Shown here: piece by piece, positions 1-7,891 of the stretch
Position numbering within the stretch: position 1 is the stretch's first letter
Layout: each line of letters starts with the position of its first letter
Assembly: GCA_002314855.1 (NCBI GenBank)
Contig: DCHQ01000003.1
Span: 1-36,131, forward strand
DNA: 36,131 nt
Direction of reading: 5' to 3'
Source of the DNA: Lachnospiraceae bacterium UBA1748
GTDB lineage: Bacteria; Bacillota; Clostridia; Lachnospirales; Lachnospiraceae
The notes under the pieces: model-generated
What the model saw: the letters and a program-made list of their open reading frames with translations, nothing else
What the model was told of the DNA's origin: nothing
Database searches by the model: none
Translations under genes and position numbers: made by a program

Positions 1-33
1 TGATAACTCATCAACAAGATGTTTTAGTGTCAT
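1..33 (-). CDS. Start of a gene running off the left edge (partial)
   Basis: An ATG lies nine bases beyond the stop codon of the alpha/beta hydrolase and opens a frame reading MTLKHLVDELS, with no stop before the window ends. The position fits a further gene in the same operon, translated by coupling. There is no strong Shine-Dalgarno sequence (only an AAGAA stretch), and eleven codons are too few to identify a family or prove that it is coding. Confidence 0.35.
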   Translation of the reverse strand, partial: MTLKHLVDELS

Positions 34-42
34 GGAATGTTC

Positions 43-639
43 TTATATGTTCCCATTAACCGCAAAACAGGAATTTCCGTAGTCCAAATAATCTCTTGTC
101 ATTTTCATTATTTCAGATAAACGATCGATATTACCTCTAACATCTTTCTCCGTTTCAAGAGAATGATTACATTTATTAAATACATTTATAGGAACACCAG
201 CTCCCTCAGATAGTTTAACTACTTCCTGACAATCACACCATGCATCCTCTGTCCCAATAAAAGCAATTGCATTTTGTATCTTGTACTGATATGTATACGT
301 CAATGGCGTATACAATACATGCTTAACATTCATTATTCTATTTTCATTGGCATATGCACAAGCAATAATTGTTCCTATGCTTTTAGACATAAACAGAATA
401 TCATCATACTGGTTCCAATCAATATCCCGCAGTTGCCCCTCCGCCTGCTCGTATAATTCCTCAAAAGCAGCCTTCATAGCAGTTTTATTGCCACGAATAT
501 TGTTTTTTTCTCTCGGAGCAAACGTTAATTTCCGGTATTCTTCATAACCACATTCACAAGCAACGTTCAAACCATAATATAATAATGGCTTTTCAGCCGT
601 ATATCCTATTCCTGGAAATACAATTACTAGACGTTTCAT
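43..639 (-). CDS. Alpha/beta-hydrolase fold protein, small, unknown substrate
   Basis: A 198-residue cytoplasmic protein with no signal peptide. It starts with a hydrophobic strand followed by PGIG, as in the first strand and oxyanion region of alpha/beta hydrolases. A nucleophile elbow of the form S-K-S-I-G places Ser87 as likely nucleophile. Asp132 (in GTEDAW) and His159 (in CNHS) sit at the right distances to complete a triad. The triad is inferred from spacing, not from an alignment. The start is supported by AAGGGG eight bases upstream of the ATG. It is the last complete gene of the six-gene operon starting at 5680, 50 bases after the membrane protein. The substrate cannot be told; small esterases or acyl hydrolases of this size are often annotated only as alpha/beta hydrolase. 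Confidence 0.7.
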   Translation of the reverse strand: MKRLVIVFPGIGYTAEKPLLYYGLNVACECGYEEYRKLTFAPREKNNIRGNKTAMKAAFEELYEQAEGQLRDIDWNQYDDILFMSKSIGTIIACAYANENRIMNVKHVLYTPLTYTYQYKIQNAIAFIGTEDAWCDCQEVVKLSEGAGVPINVFNKCNHSLETEKDVRGNIDRLSEIMKMTRDYLDYGNSCFAVNGNI

Positions 640-689
640 TATTCTTTCCCCTTAAGCACTCACTTCGTAATGATTTTTTTAAGCGATAA

Positions 690-1763
690 TCAATTCTTTT
701 GATAAGCCCAATTCTCAAAGCCGCGCATGATACTGTCAAAGTTGACTCGGTCTACTATATGAAATGCAGCACACAGATATTCGCTATAATATCCTGAGTT
801 GCTAAGAAAATTCAGTTCGTATTCAAACTTATCATGACTTTTATCATAAAAACTGATAAAGCTACTGTCTACACCATCCTTTTCAGCCAAATATATATAT
901 TTGTTCTCTCGAAAATCATAAACATGAACACGTTCAGTTTCTGAAAAAATGAGATTCTCCGATACAATATTTCTTTCGTTGAACTGCTCTATGCAACAAG
1001 CTGGAACTGCTGTAATCTGTCCATTTATATAGTAAATATAAAAATAAATTTCTTCAGCAAAACCAAGCCATGAATTACTTCTTAATATCTTCTCATCTAT
1101 AGCATCTTTATCAAGATTATTATCTACACTAAACACATACACATAAGCTGGATACTTTTTATTGGCATCATTTTTCCACGACAGTTCATCCATCTGCGAG
1201 TATTCTTCGAAATCCTTATCTATTCCATATACCATACCTTTTCCGGTCAGGAGATTTCTACTAACCAATTCCTCTTCAAATTCCTTCACAGAATGCATAT
1301 TCTCTTCCTGTGCCATGGTAACTGTAATCTTCGAACGTCGAATAATTTCAGGTGCGTTAAGACCTGCGATAAGTAAAACAGTAAATATAATAGCGCCACC
1401 GATGATAATTGGGCGATACGGCAAAGATTTAGTGCATATAACAAACAGGGTAATAGCAGTCACAATAGATATAATACTTGCAATATTGAATATTGCACCT
1501 TTAGCAATAGCTTCTCCAATTCCATCAATACCTTTGTTAGAGGTAAACTCCATAGACAAAGCCATCCAAATACTTATTACTGACGATATCACGCACAGGA
1601 TATATATACCCTTCTGAAAACTTGAAAATTTTCTATAATCCAAACCATACCAGATAAGACCAACAACAAGGAATGGTGTTCCATATATATCTAGAAAAAA
1701 AGGCAAATGTATCGTCAAAAGCCCTTTTAATAACAAAATAATAATTGCAATACCTTCGCTCAT
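690..1763 (-). CDS. Membrane protein with about five N-terminal helices and a soluble C-terminal domain
   Basis: I do not recognise the family. The 357-residue protein has about five hydrophobic segments in the first 140 residues (near 2-22, 24-40, 50-72, 88-110 and 115-137). A roughly 215-residue, mostly acidic, soluble region follows, rich in Tyr, Phe and Asp, with no recognisable catalytic motif. An AAGGAATATAAGA leader supports the ATG. It lies in the operon of unknown function between the small two-TM protein and the alpha/beta hydrolase. The architecture (helix bundle plus one large soluble tail) could suit a sensor or an envelope-associated protein, but this is a guess. It looks intact. 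Confidence 0.75.
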   Translation of the reverse strand: MSEGIAIIILLLKGLLTIHLPFFLDIYGTPFLVVGLIWYGLDYRKFSSFQKGIYILCVISSVISIWMALSMEFTSNKGIDGIGEAIAKGAIFNIASIISIVTAITLFVICTKSLPYRPIIIGGAIIFTVLLIAGLNAPEIIRRSKITVTMAQEENMHSVKEFEEELVSRNLLTGKGMVYGIDKDFEEYSQMDELSWKNDANKKYPAYVYVFSVDNNLDKDAIDEKILRSNSWLGFAEEIYFYIYYINGQITAVPACCIEQFNERNIVSENLIFSETERVHVYDFRENKYIYLAEKDGVDSSFISFYDKSHDKFEYELNFLSNSGYYSEYLCAAFHIVDRVNFDSIMRGFENWAYQKN

Positions 1764-1776
1764 TCTTATATTCCTT

Positions 1777-1836
1777 CTATTTTGATTCAGCCATAATTCT
1801 TTCTACTTCCGCTCTACGTTCATATTTCCTGGAGTT
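1777..1836 (-). pseudogene. In-frame charged tail after the stop of the small membrane protein
   Basis: This is the downstream continuation of the frame of the preceding two-TM gene, separated from it by a single TAA at 1837-1839. It encodes 18 sense codons dominated by Arg, Lys and Glu, then TAG. The composition is typical of a cytoplasmic amphipathic tail and unlike random intergenic DNA of this AT content. It could be a remnant of a longer gene, a read-through extension, or a sequencing error at the stop. Confidence 0.45.
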
Positions 1837-2025
1837 TTAATCTTTTTTATCCTTTTTTACTATCATCATAATGAGTGGCACTACTGTCAATAATAACAAT
1901 ACAGCTACACCTAATATTATCATTGGAATATATATTTCTTTTGCCTCTGCACGAACGAAAGCCCAAATAATAATACAATATAGTGTTACAATCACACAAA
2001 ATTCACAAAATACTTTTGTTTTCAT
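1837..2025 (-). CDS. Small two-TM membrane protein, probably cut short by an in-frame stop
   Basis: A 62-residue protein with two hydrophobic helices (about residues 5-25 and 31-55) and a lysine-rich end (VKKDKKD). AGAGGT seven bases from the ATG supports the start. Family unknown. After its TAA the same frame stays open for 18 codons as a strongly charged, helix-like tail (about KYERRAEVERIMAESK) ending at a TAG, 13 bases before the next gene. That spacing is normal for this operon, while the 73-base gap left by the TAA is unusually long here. The protein may therefore have been about 81 residues before a nonsense change. The shorter form keeps both membrane helices and may still work. Confidence 0.65.
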   Translation of the reverse strand: MKTKVFCEFCVIVTLYCIIIWAFVRAEAKEIYIPMIILGVAVLLLLTVVPLIMMIVKKDKKD

Positions 2026-2089
2026 AACTACCTCTTTCTCAGAAATTAGGATATCTTGGTATTTAATCTATACAATTCGAAATATCTTT

Positions 2090-3826
2090 TTACTTACCAA
2101 GACGATCATCTATTAGTTTTTGTTCATAATCAAGGAAATCCTGTGGATTACAGTCGTTATAAGCATTCATATATTGATTCCAATATAGTTCGAAATCTGT
2201 TGATTTGACGACTTTAGGAATCCATTCATGCTTACATTCAACCATTGCCTTCGAGGCTATATCAGCTGGAGTATCATTAGCAGACGAAGAATATTCATAT
2301 AATGGATACCAAACTCCTTGTCTATAATCTTTATCAGACTTAAGCATATCGGCATAACCGCCTGCCCCATATGCCTCAAAGCAACGGGCAAGTGGTTCAG
2401 AGAGCGAGGCATAGAATTCGGATGTCTGCTGTTCTGGTCTCATCGCATTAATTCCATCTTTGGATGTTCCGTACCAGTTAGGCATAAATGGATACTGGCA
2501 AACATGCTTCATCCGATATTCTGGATTAGACCATTTAACTCGCATTTCTTCTGTTCTATAGAATAATCCCTTCTCGTCAACACAATAATCTTCACCCTCA
2601 ATACCCCAAAATCTCAAATTATGTATCTCTTGATCTAAGAGATCATTTAAAAATTTGAACACTACATCTGGATTTGAACATTTAGTTGTTACAGCTAATC
2701 CACCATATACATCTATATAATCGTCTGTATACAAATGATACTGAGAAGACTGGCCTTCGTTCATCACGATAGCTAGAGGAACATAGTCGCATCCAATTTC
2801 TTTCAATCCCTGTTCTTCAAAAGCAGAATCAATCATATAGGCGAAATCCCAGTACTGGTCTGTCATACCAAGAACACGTCCCGTAGAAAGTTTCTCAATA
2901 TATTCATCGTAAGTTTGTGTATCAAAATCTTTATCCATATATCCAGCATTATAGACTTCGTTAAGTTTCTGAAAATATAATTTAGCGGTTGAAGTTACAT
3001 TGTAATCAATAACATATGGATTGTCCGGATCGTCTTCATTTACACTAATTGACCCAAAACCATAGTAACCATCCAAATAATTAGGCACTGACTCAATACA
3101 ATAATATCTCCAATCATCACAAAGAGCTGTATATGGAATAACATCCGCTCCATCAGGCATTGTAGGATTAGCATCTGTATATCTTTCTAGTAAATCAAAG
3201 TACTCATCTAATGTATTAATCTCAGGATAATTGTCCCACTCTAAGACCCTTGCTTGAATCCAAAATGCAAAATCATCATGCGTAGTACTTCTATCTTCAC
3301 CATAGGTTCTCCCCAATAGATCGACCCAATATATATGCCCATCTTCCTGGCGGAACAAATCCCACTCTTCCTCTGTATATAGTTCCTTAAGATTTGGGTA
3401 TTTTTCAAGATAAGAATCCCATTGGATAAGCACTCCATCTTCACCAAAGAATGTCGCTTCAGAACTAGACTCTATAGATTTAAAATCGTTACAATATATC
3501 AAATCTGTAAGATTATCATTGTCTACCATTGCCAGTAGTTCTTCCTTGTCAGATATAGCATCTGAGTAATCAACTTCTTTAATCACGCAGTTTGTTTTGG
3601 AAGCAATCAGATTACATATATCATTGTCATCACCAATTACAGTATCCATTCCAGCATAATCATAATGATATAGCGTTATCTCAGTGATTTCTGTTTCAGC
3701 CGTAACTAAATCAACACTAGTTTCATTTGAAGAAATAGTTTTTATGTTCTCGTCCTTATGACATCCGGTCACACTTATACTAATTGTTAAAAGTGATAGC
3801 ATAACAGCTATCATCGTTCTTCGCAT
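2090..3826 (-). CDS. Lipoprotein resembling an extracellular solute-binding protein
   Basis: A 578-residue protein with a lipoprotein signal peptide: basic start MRRT, hydrophobic core, lipobox VTGC with Cys22, then a polar linker. The mature part resembles the family 1 extracellular solute-binding proteins of Firmicutes ABC transporters (large LplA/LipO-like type): Asp/Tyr/Trp-rich, with a hinge-like 'LTDLIY' strand early, 'GLAVTTKCSNPDVVFKFLND' in the second lobe and a late Trp-rich region. Such proteins usually bind sugars or oligosaccharides outside the membrane. No ABC permease or ATPase gene lies nearby, so it may serve a distant transporter or act as a sensor lipoprotein. GGGAGA upstream supports the ATG. 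Family assignment is by resemblance only. Confidence 0.75.
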   Translation of the reverse strand: MRRTMIAVMLSLLTISISVTGCHKDENIKTISSNETSVDLVTAETEITEITLYHYDYAGMDTVIGDDNDICNLIASKTNCVIKEVDYSDAISDKEELLAMVDNDNLTDLIYCNDFKSIESSSEATFFGEDGVLIQWDSYLEKYPNLKELYTEEEWDLFRQEDGHIYWVDLLGRTYGEDRSTTHDDFAFWIQARVLEWDNYPEINTLDEYFDLLERYTDANPTMPDGADVIPYTALCDDWRYYCIESVPNYLDGYYGFGSISVNEDDPDNPYVIDYNVTSTAKLYFQKLNEVYNAGYMDKDFDTQTYDEYIEKLSTGRVLGMTDQYWDFAYMIDSAFEEQGLKEIGCDYVPLAIVMNEGQSSQYHLYTDDYIDVYGGLAVTTKCSNPDVVFKFLNDLLDQEIHNLRFWGIEGEDYCVDEKGLFYRTEEMRVKWSNPEYRMKHVCQYPFMPNWYGTSKDGINAMRPEQQTSEFYASLSEPLARCFEAYGAGGYADMLKSDKDYRQGVWYPLYEYSSSANDTPADIASKAMVECKHEWIPKVVKSTDFELYWNQYMNAYNDCNPQDFLDYEQKLIDDRLGK

Positions 3827-3848
3827 TATAGATTATCTCCCTCAAAAC

Positions 3849-4547
3849 CTAAAAAACAATTGTCAGCATGATAAAAAAGCCAATAATACCCAAAATTGAT
3901 AAAACTAATCCTGCACTTGATAGTATTATTCCGGTAGTTGAGCTTTTCTCTTCCGGATCAGTTTTTCTCCCCTTTAAACCATAGAGCAATCCTATAATAC
4001 CTGCAGCTATTCCGATAGGAGCAATTAATGAAAAACATATGGCAAAGACTGACGCAAACATAGATATTGCTCCATTTGTTTTTGTATTCCTTCGTCTATT
4101 AATTCTGATAGGAGCAATATTAGTTACATGTAACCCATTTTTCATATCGGCTACTCTATGACTTCCTTTGTTTAAAAAAGATACTCCAGGGTTCTGAGAT
4201 GAATATTTAACTTTATAAATCCACCTAAGACGATTTCTTACATACTTATCGCCATTGGCAGCTGAACGATTAGTAGGTATAGGCTGTGGACAGGCTCTAA
4301 CATATGTTATCCCGTCAACTGTATACTCGTATATTAGATAATATACATCGCCATAACCACCAAAACCGCCCCAATTTCTAATTGGTATAGGAGCCAGTTC
4401 ACTTTCCAGTATATCTTTTATATTAAAGCCCTGCATAATCATATTGTTAAAACGATTGGCATCATAAGTGTAAGCGTTAAGAAGATGACCTTCACACTCA
4501 CGGTCGTATACAGGCATTGCCGTATTAGTTTGACTGTTATAATTCAT
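3849..4547 (-). CDS. Protein with soluble N-terminal domain and two C-terminal TM helices
   Basis: A 232-residue protein. Residues 1-165 are soluble and contain a Gly/Tyr-rich stretch (NWGGFGGYGDVYYLIYEY) and many basic residues. Residues about 172-196 and 209-232 are hydrophobic helices separated by a short charged loop (LKGRKTDPEEKSS), like the two-helix DUF4190-type anchors of Firmicutes. I chose the ATG at 4547 because TAGGGA lies just upstream; an earlier in-frame start at 4595 would overlap the previous gene by 31 bases. It follows the zinc-ribbon gene by 17 bases, so the two are co-transcribed and probably functionally linked. I cannot assign a function. The C-terminal anchor would leave the N-terminal domain in the cytoplasm. 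Confidence 0.7.
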   Translation of the reverse strand: MNYNSQTNTAMPVYDRECEGHLLNAYTYDANRFNNMIMQGFNIKDILESELAPIPIRNWGGFGGYGDVYYLIYEYTVDGITYVRACPQPIPTNRSAANGDKYVRNRLRWIYKVKYSSQNPGVSFLNKGSHRVADMKNGLHVTNIAPIRINRRRNTKTNGAISMFASVFAICFSLIAPIGIAAGIIGLLYGLKGRKTDPEEKSSTTGIILSSAGLVLSILGIIGFFIMLTIVF

Positions 4548-4564
4548 AATTTTATCCCTACTTT

Positions 4565-5680
4565 TTATCCTCTCGAAATATCTAATACAAACCACTCTTC
4601 ATCCTGAAGTTTAAATACTGTAGAGCAATATGGACAGCTCTTTGTTTTATACGCATCAAATACACCTCCGCATGATGGGCAGTTGATTTTTGTATAAGAG
4701 AATCCCATTTTAACAGGCTTGCTTATATCACGCGACATAGTTGCCCTGAAATTCTCCTGAACTTTTACAACACCATTTTGAGTATCATATAAACTTTTTA
4801 CATAAATATACACATTAGCTATAACATACTTCCCATTTACTACAACATCTTTGTTATCAAGACCAAATCCAATAAATTCGAAATCAATAAGGTTTGGTGC
4901 GACAACCATACAATTATCCTTGGCTACGAAAGGTAGTGATGATGGATTATCAGAAAACAAAAGTAGTTTTAACATATCTATCGCCATATCTCCAAAATGA
5001 AGATATGAAAAATCTGGAATATACTGCTGCATTATTTCTTCAAATCTTTTCTTTGAAGTGAGTCCTCCTTGCGCAACCATTGATGCAGCACTTGGTGCAG
5101 ATGTCAATAATTTGGCAAATTTAGCATAAGCTTTACCATATGTCTTAAGAATTCCTATCGGATTATTCATATTCTTGCGATCTTCAACCATGCTAACATC
5201 AAACTTTGTAAAATAATTAGTCACAACTGGATATATTTCAGACATCTCAAAATGTGTTCCACAATAAGAGCACCCGTTTCTAATAGCTTCAAGTGTTGTT
5301 GGTGCACCACAATTAGGGCAATTTATCAATTCCGAACCATCAACTGCTTCCGCTTTAAGGTTCTCAACATACATAAATAATGTATTGTCTTCGTTATATT
5401 TATAAACACAATTTCCATTCTTATAAAATTCTTTTTTTAAGAATATGTGTTTCTGAATATTAGATACATCATATTTATAATCGCCGAAACGATTAAATTC
5501 ATGCGAAGGCGCACCTTCTCTTAACGAAATATCATATCTAACCAAATAACCCAGTCTCTTCTGTCTGGCTTTCTGAATCGACACAGCATTATTACACAAC
5601 TGTGAAGCTGTTCTTATTCGGTCCTGATTTTCATTTAAACATTCTTGAAGTTCTTTCATAAAAACGTCTGATAATTTCAT
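4565..5680 (-). CDS. Double zinc-ribbon protein with a Tim44-like middle region
   Basis: A 371-residue cytoplasmic protein, first gene of the operon. Two four-cysteine zinc ribbons flank the central part: Cys121, 124, 137 and 140 (CPNCG...CSYCG), and Cys334, 337, 349 and 352 (CPSCGG...CPYCS). The region between them (about 150-325) looks like the Tim44-like domain paired with zinc ribbons in uncharacterised Clostridia proteins: helical with aromatic residues, then a beta-rich half ending in FRATMSRD before the second ribbon. That match is from memory. The start at 5680 is chosen for its AAGGAG; a start at 5719 would lie upstream of that site. An extended -10 promoter lies at 5747-5755. The role is unknown; zinc-ribbon/Tim44-like proteins are often thought to act at the membrane, which fits the membrane-rich operon. 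Confidence 0.7.
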   Translation of the reverse strand: MKLSDVFMKELQECLNENQDRIRTASQLCNNAVSIQKARQKRLGYLVRYDISLREGAPSHEFNRFGDYKYDVSNIQKHIFLKKEFYKNGNCVYKYNEDNTLFMYVENLKAEAVDGSELINCPNCGAPTTLEAIRNGCSYCGTHFEMSEIYPVVTNYFTKFDVSMVEDRKNMNNPIGILKTYGKAYAKFAKLLTSAPSAASMVAQGGLTSKKRFEEIMQQYIPDFSYLHFGDMAIDMLKLLLFSDNPSSLPFVAKDNCMVVAPNLIDFEFIGFGLDNKDVVVNGKYVIANVYIYVKSLYDTQNGVVKVQENFRATMSRDISKPVKMGFSYTKINCPSCGGVFDAYKTKSCPYCSTVFKLQDEEWFVLDISRG

Positions 5681-5746
5681 ACCAATCCCTCTCCTTCGAC
5701 CAATCACTAATATATCCAAAATCCACTATCATATTATCCCTAGATA

Positions 5747-5755
5747 ATTATAACA
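5747..5755 (-). promoter_or_regulatory. Extended -10 promoter for the zinc-ribbon operon
   Basis: On the minus strand the sequence reads TGTTATAAT, a perfect -10 hexamer preceded by the TG of an extended -10 element. It is 67 bases upstream of the zinc-ribbon start and directly behind the terminator of the preceding unit. No good -35 is seen, as expected for this promoter type. Confidence 0.6.
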
Positions 5756-5770
5756 AAAGTTGTCGATATA

Positions 5771-5805
5771 TAAAAAAGTTTCCATATCTTTCGATATGGA
5801 AACTT
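5771..5805 (-). terminator. Rho-independent terminator after the 5833-6384 gene
   Basis: A perfect 13-bp inverted repeat (arms 5776-5788 and 5793-5805) closes on a stable GAAA tetraloop as read on the minus strand. It runs into a T-rich tract (TTTTATA) in that direction, about 28 bases past the stop codon of the small membrane protein. It separates the flavoprotein unit from the next operon. Confidence 0.85.
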
Positions 5806-5832
5806 CACTCATAACTTTACTCTAAGCCTCTC

Positions 5833-6384
5833 TTAATCTCCAAGGGCATCATCACCTTCAATTTTCTGCCCAAATCCTGGAATATATTTCTTGAAAGCCG
5901 ATTTTTGTAAGATAGGTTCTACAATAAGTATTGCGATAAGAGCAAGTACAAACTCTATTGGACAACTTCTTAAAAAGCTGCCTATCGAAGCTGGCACCAA
6001 TACTTCCGATGGAACCTTGGCAAATAATGCTGTTGATACAAATGACATAATAAGCGCTATCAGTGGTGTATATATTAAATCTGATACAAGTCCCTGAATA
6101 AGACGAAGTACAAATCCTTTGGCCTTTATTCCCTTCTCTACACCTTCATTGACCTTTTTCATTGGCACGATGAATCCAATTCCTATTGCTAATATGGATG
6201 TTATCACAAGCGATACTAAAAGCGATGGTAAAAGCATCATAACAAATGGAGGAAGCTGCGCCGCGCTATCTGCATGTGCTCTAGCCTCCATAACGCCCAT
6301 CACTGAACCTACGATGGACATAATAGCACTCATCACAAAACCCATTCTAATACTTATATAAATTCCTATTTTCTTTTCAATCAT
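5833..6384 (-). CDS. Small four-TM membrane protein
   Basis: A 183-residue protein with four predicted membrane helices (about 14-32, 46-74, 101-121 and 137-158) and a charged C-terminus. A repeated pattern of a helix beginning with a small-residue-rich hydrophobic run, followed by a Pro and then a basic turn, resembles DUF2798-type proteins, but I am not certain of that family. AGGGG upstream supports the ATG. It lies 30 bases after the flavoprotein gene and shares its terminator, so the two probably form a two-gene unit. No catalytic motif is visible. Confidence 0.7.
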   Translation of the reverse strand: MIEKKIGIYISIRMGFVMSAIMSIVGSVMGVMEARAHADSAAQLPPFVMMLLPSLLVSLVITSILAIGIGFIVPMKKVNEGVEKGIKAKGFVLRLIQGLVSDLIYTPLIALIMSFVSTALFAKVPSEVLVPASIGSFLRSCPIEFVLALIAILIVEPILQKSAFKKYIPGFGQKIEGDDALGD

Positions 6385-6414
6385 TTTCGTTAACCCCTGA
6401 CATATATTTAATAA

Positions 6415-7758
6415 TTATTTACTCTTTTTAAACAGTGAAAAACTTTTCTTTGGCTTGTTCTCTTCATCAGTATGTGGTTTTGAGCCAATCATATGGAAGA
6501 ATTTAGAACGTTCACCTCGTTTAGTCATTGCTGGTGGTCCATCAACCCTGGACAGCATCTCTTCAAATGCTATTAAACGCATCTGACATGACATTCTGCC
6601 ATCTTCTATTCCTGATATAGGTCTTACCTGACCTAGTACCTCCGGCGTATCATAGAAGCCCTTTGATTTGAAATACTCATAATCCTTAGGTGTCATGTTT
6701 TGTAGCCTGTATGCCAAGTTGGCAAACTGCATTGACAATCCATATGTATATGTATTTCTCTGTGGATACAAATCATTTATACATGTATAAGCTGACTCCT
6801 GTATAAGCCTATCAACACCTTCCCCTGTACCAGGGTATAGTCCAATATGACAATCGCCATCAAGACTATCCACAACAAGTGTATGCTGCTCAAGCTCTGC
6901 CAAATCACTGCCGTCAATCTCACCGCAATATACATAAGCTTTAATATTCTCATGTTCCTGCGCGAAACGTCCAAACTTTACATGCCTGTCAAGAAAGTAT
7001 TTGTAGTTGGTACTAAACTGATTATAGTTAATACCACTAACAACTACTATCATATCCGAACTACTGTATATCTCATTGGTCAAAGATTCAAAGTCATCCT
7101 TGATAACACACTTATTATTGGTATAACAGCCAAAACAAGCTATACATCCTTTAATGTTTTTTTCACGCATATTGTGAAGTGTAACTTTAGCACCAAGAGC
7201 CTCATATTTAGCTGCTATTGTCTTAGCAGTTTCCTCTGTCTCTATGGCCTCATCACCACAATCCAATATGGTTATACTTTTACCACTCAGGCTTGTTTCT
7301 GTTAGTTCAGTACCTTTTACAACATCTTTAACATAACAGAACCATCTATACAGCTCTTCTCGCCTGTGTTCCTGCAATACGTCTTCATCCAATAAGCTAA
7401 GACTTCTGATCCACTTAAGGTCATTATGCTTAGCGTATGAACGAATATAATTATGAGCAGGAACATCCATATTCAAACCAGAGGTTGTAATATATGTAAT
7501 TGGTTTGCCTTTTGGAATATTAACGCTCTTTAGATAACGCATCAACTGCCCATGCGTATTAAAATGATATAACGAAGATAGAATAATGACTAAATCAGAA
7601 TCTTTAGCCTTTTCTTCAAACTCGGAATGATCATTCACATCCTTTACAAAACAGATATCAAACTGATCATCCTTACACATCTTTTGCAAAGTTCTAATAA
7701 CCTGCAATGTAAGACTTAACTGTTGCTTTGGTGAAGCACTTAAAACGGTAACCCTCAT
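6415..7758 (-). CDS. Tandem flavodoxin-like flavoprotein with a four-cysteine cluster
   Basis: A 447-residue cytoplasmic protein made of two flavodoxin-like halves. Residues 1-150 begin VTVLSASPK, the phosphate-binding start of NADPH-dependent FMN reductases. Residues about 160-330 repeat the fold (SITILDCGDEAIETEETA) and carry GCIACFGCYTNNKC: Cys205, 208, 211 and 217, followed by a DD pair. This is the pattern of flavin reductases and iron-sulfur flavoproteins of anaerobes. The rest is a helical tail ending in basic residues. The likely role is electron transfer or quinone/FMN reduction; the substrate is unknown. GGGGGG eight bases from the ATG supports the start. The first half lacks the cysteine cluster, so the halves have probably specialised after fusion or duplication. 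Confidence 0.8.
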   Translation of the reverse strand: MRVTVLSASPKQQLSLTLQVIRTLQKMCKDDQFDICFVKDVNDHSEFEEKAKDSDLVIILSSLYHFNTHGQLMRYLKSVNIPKGKPITYITTSGLNMDVPAHNYIRSYAKHNDLKWIRSLSLLDEDVLQEHRREELYRWFCYVKDVVKGTELTETSLSGKSITILDCGDEAIETEETAKTIAAKYEALGAKVTLHNMREKNIKGCIACFGCYTNNKCVIKDDFESLTNEIYSSSDMIVVVSGINYNQFSTNYKYFLDRHVKFGRFAQEHENIKAYVYCGEIDGSDLAELEQHTLVVDSLDGDCHIGLYPGTGEGVDRLIQESAYTCINDLYPQRNTYTYGLSMQFANLAYRLQNMTPKDYEYFKSKGFYDTPEVLGQVRPISGIEDGRMSCQMRLIAFEEMLSRVDGPPAMTKRGERSKFFHMIGSKPHTDEENKPKKSFSLFKKSK

Positions 7759-7796
7759 GTATATTCCCCCCTAATTTCAACCCTTTTCAAGTGTAT

Positions 7797-7825
7797 CACA
7801 TAATACTTATATTGTATTTTGACAA
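7797..7825 (-). promoter_or_regulatory. Possible promoter for the flavoprotein gene
   Basis: On the minus strand TTGTCA (7820-7825, five of six to the -35 consensus) is followed after 17 bases by TATGTG (7797-7802), a poor -10. The surrounding 133-base gap 7759-7891 is very AT-rich and offers other weak -10 matches, so the exact promoter is uncertain. Confidence 0.3.
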
Positions 7826-7891
7826 TTATGTATATAATCAATGCCTGTTTCCGTCAAAATGAATAATGACGAAATTGAATAATCAGAATAA

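Noticed and set aside
7844..7876. Imperfect hairpin (CGTCA/TGACG) after the seven-TM gene
   Set aside because: Short stem with a bulge and no T-tract, so not supported as a terminator.
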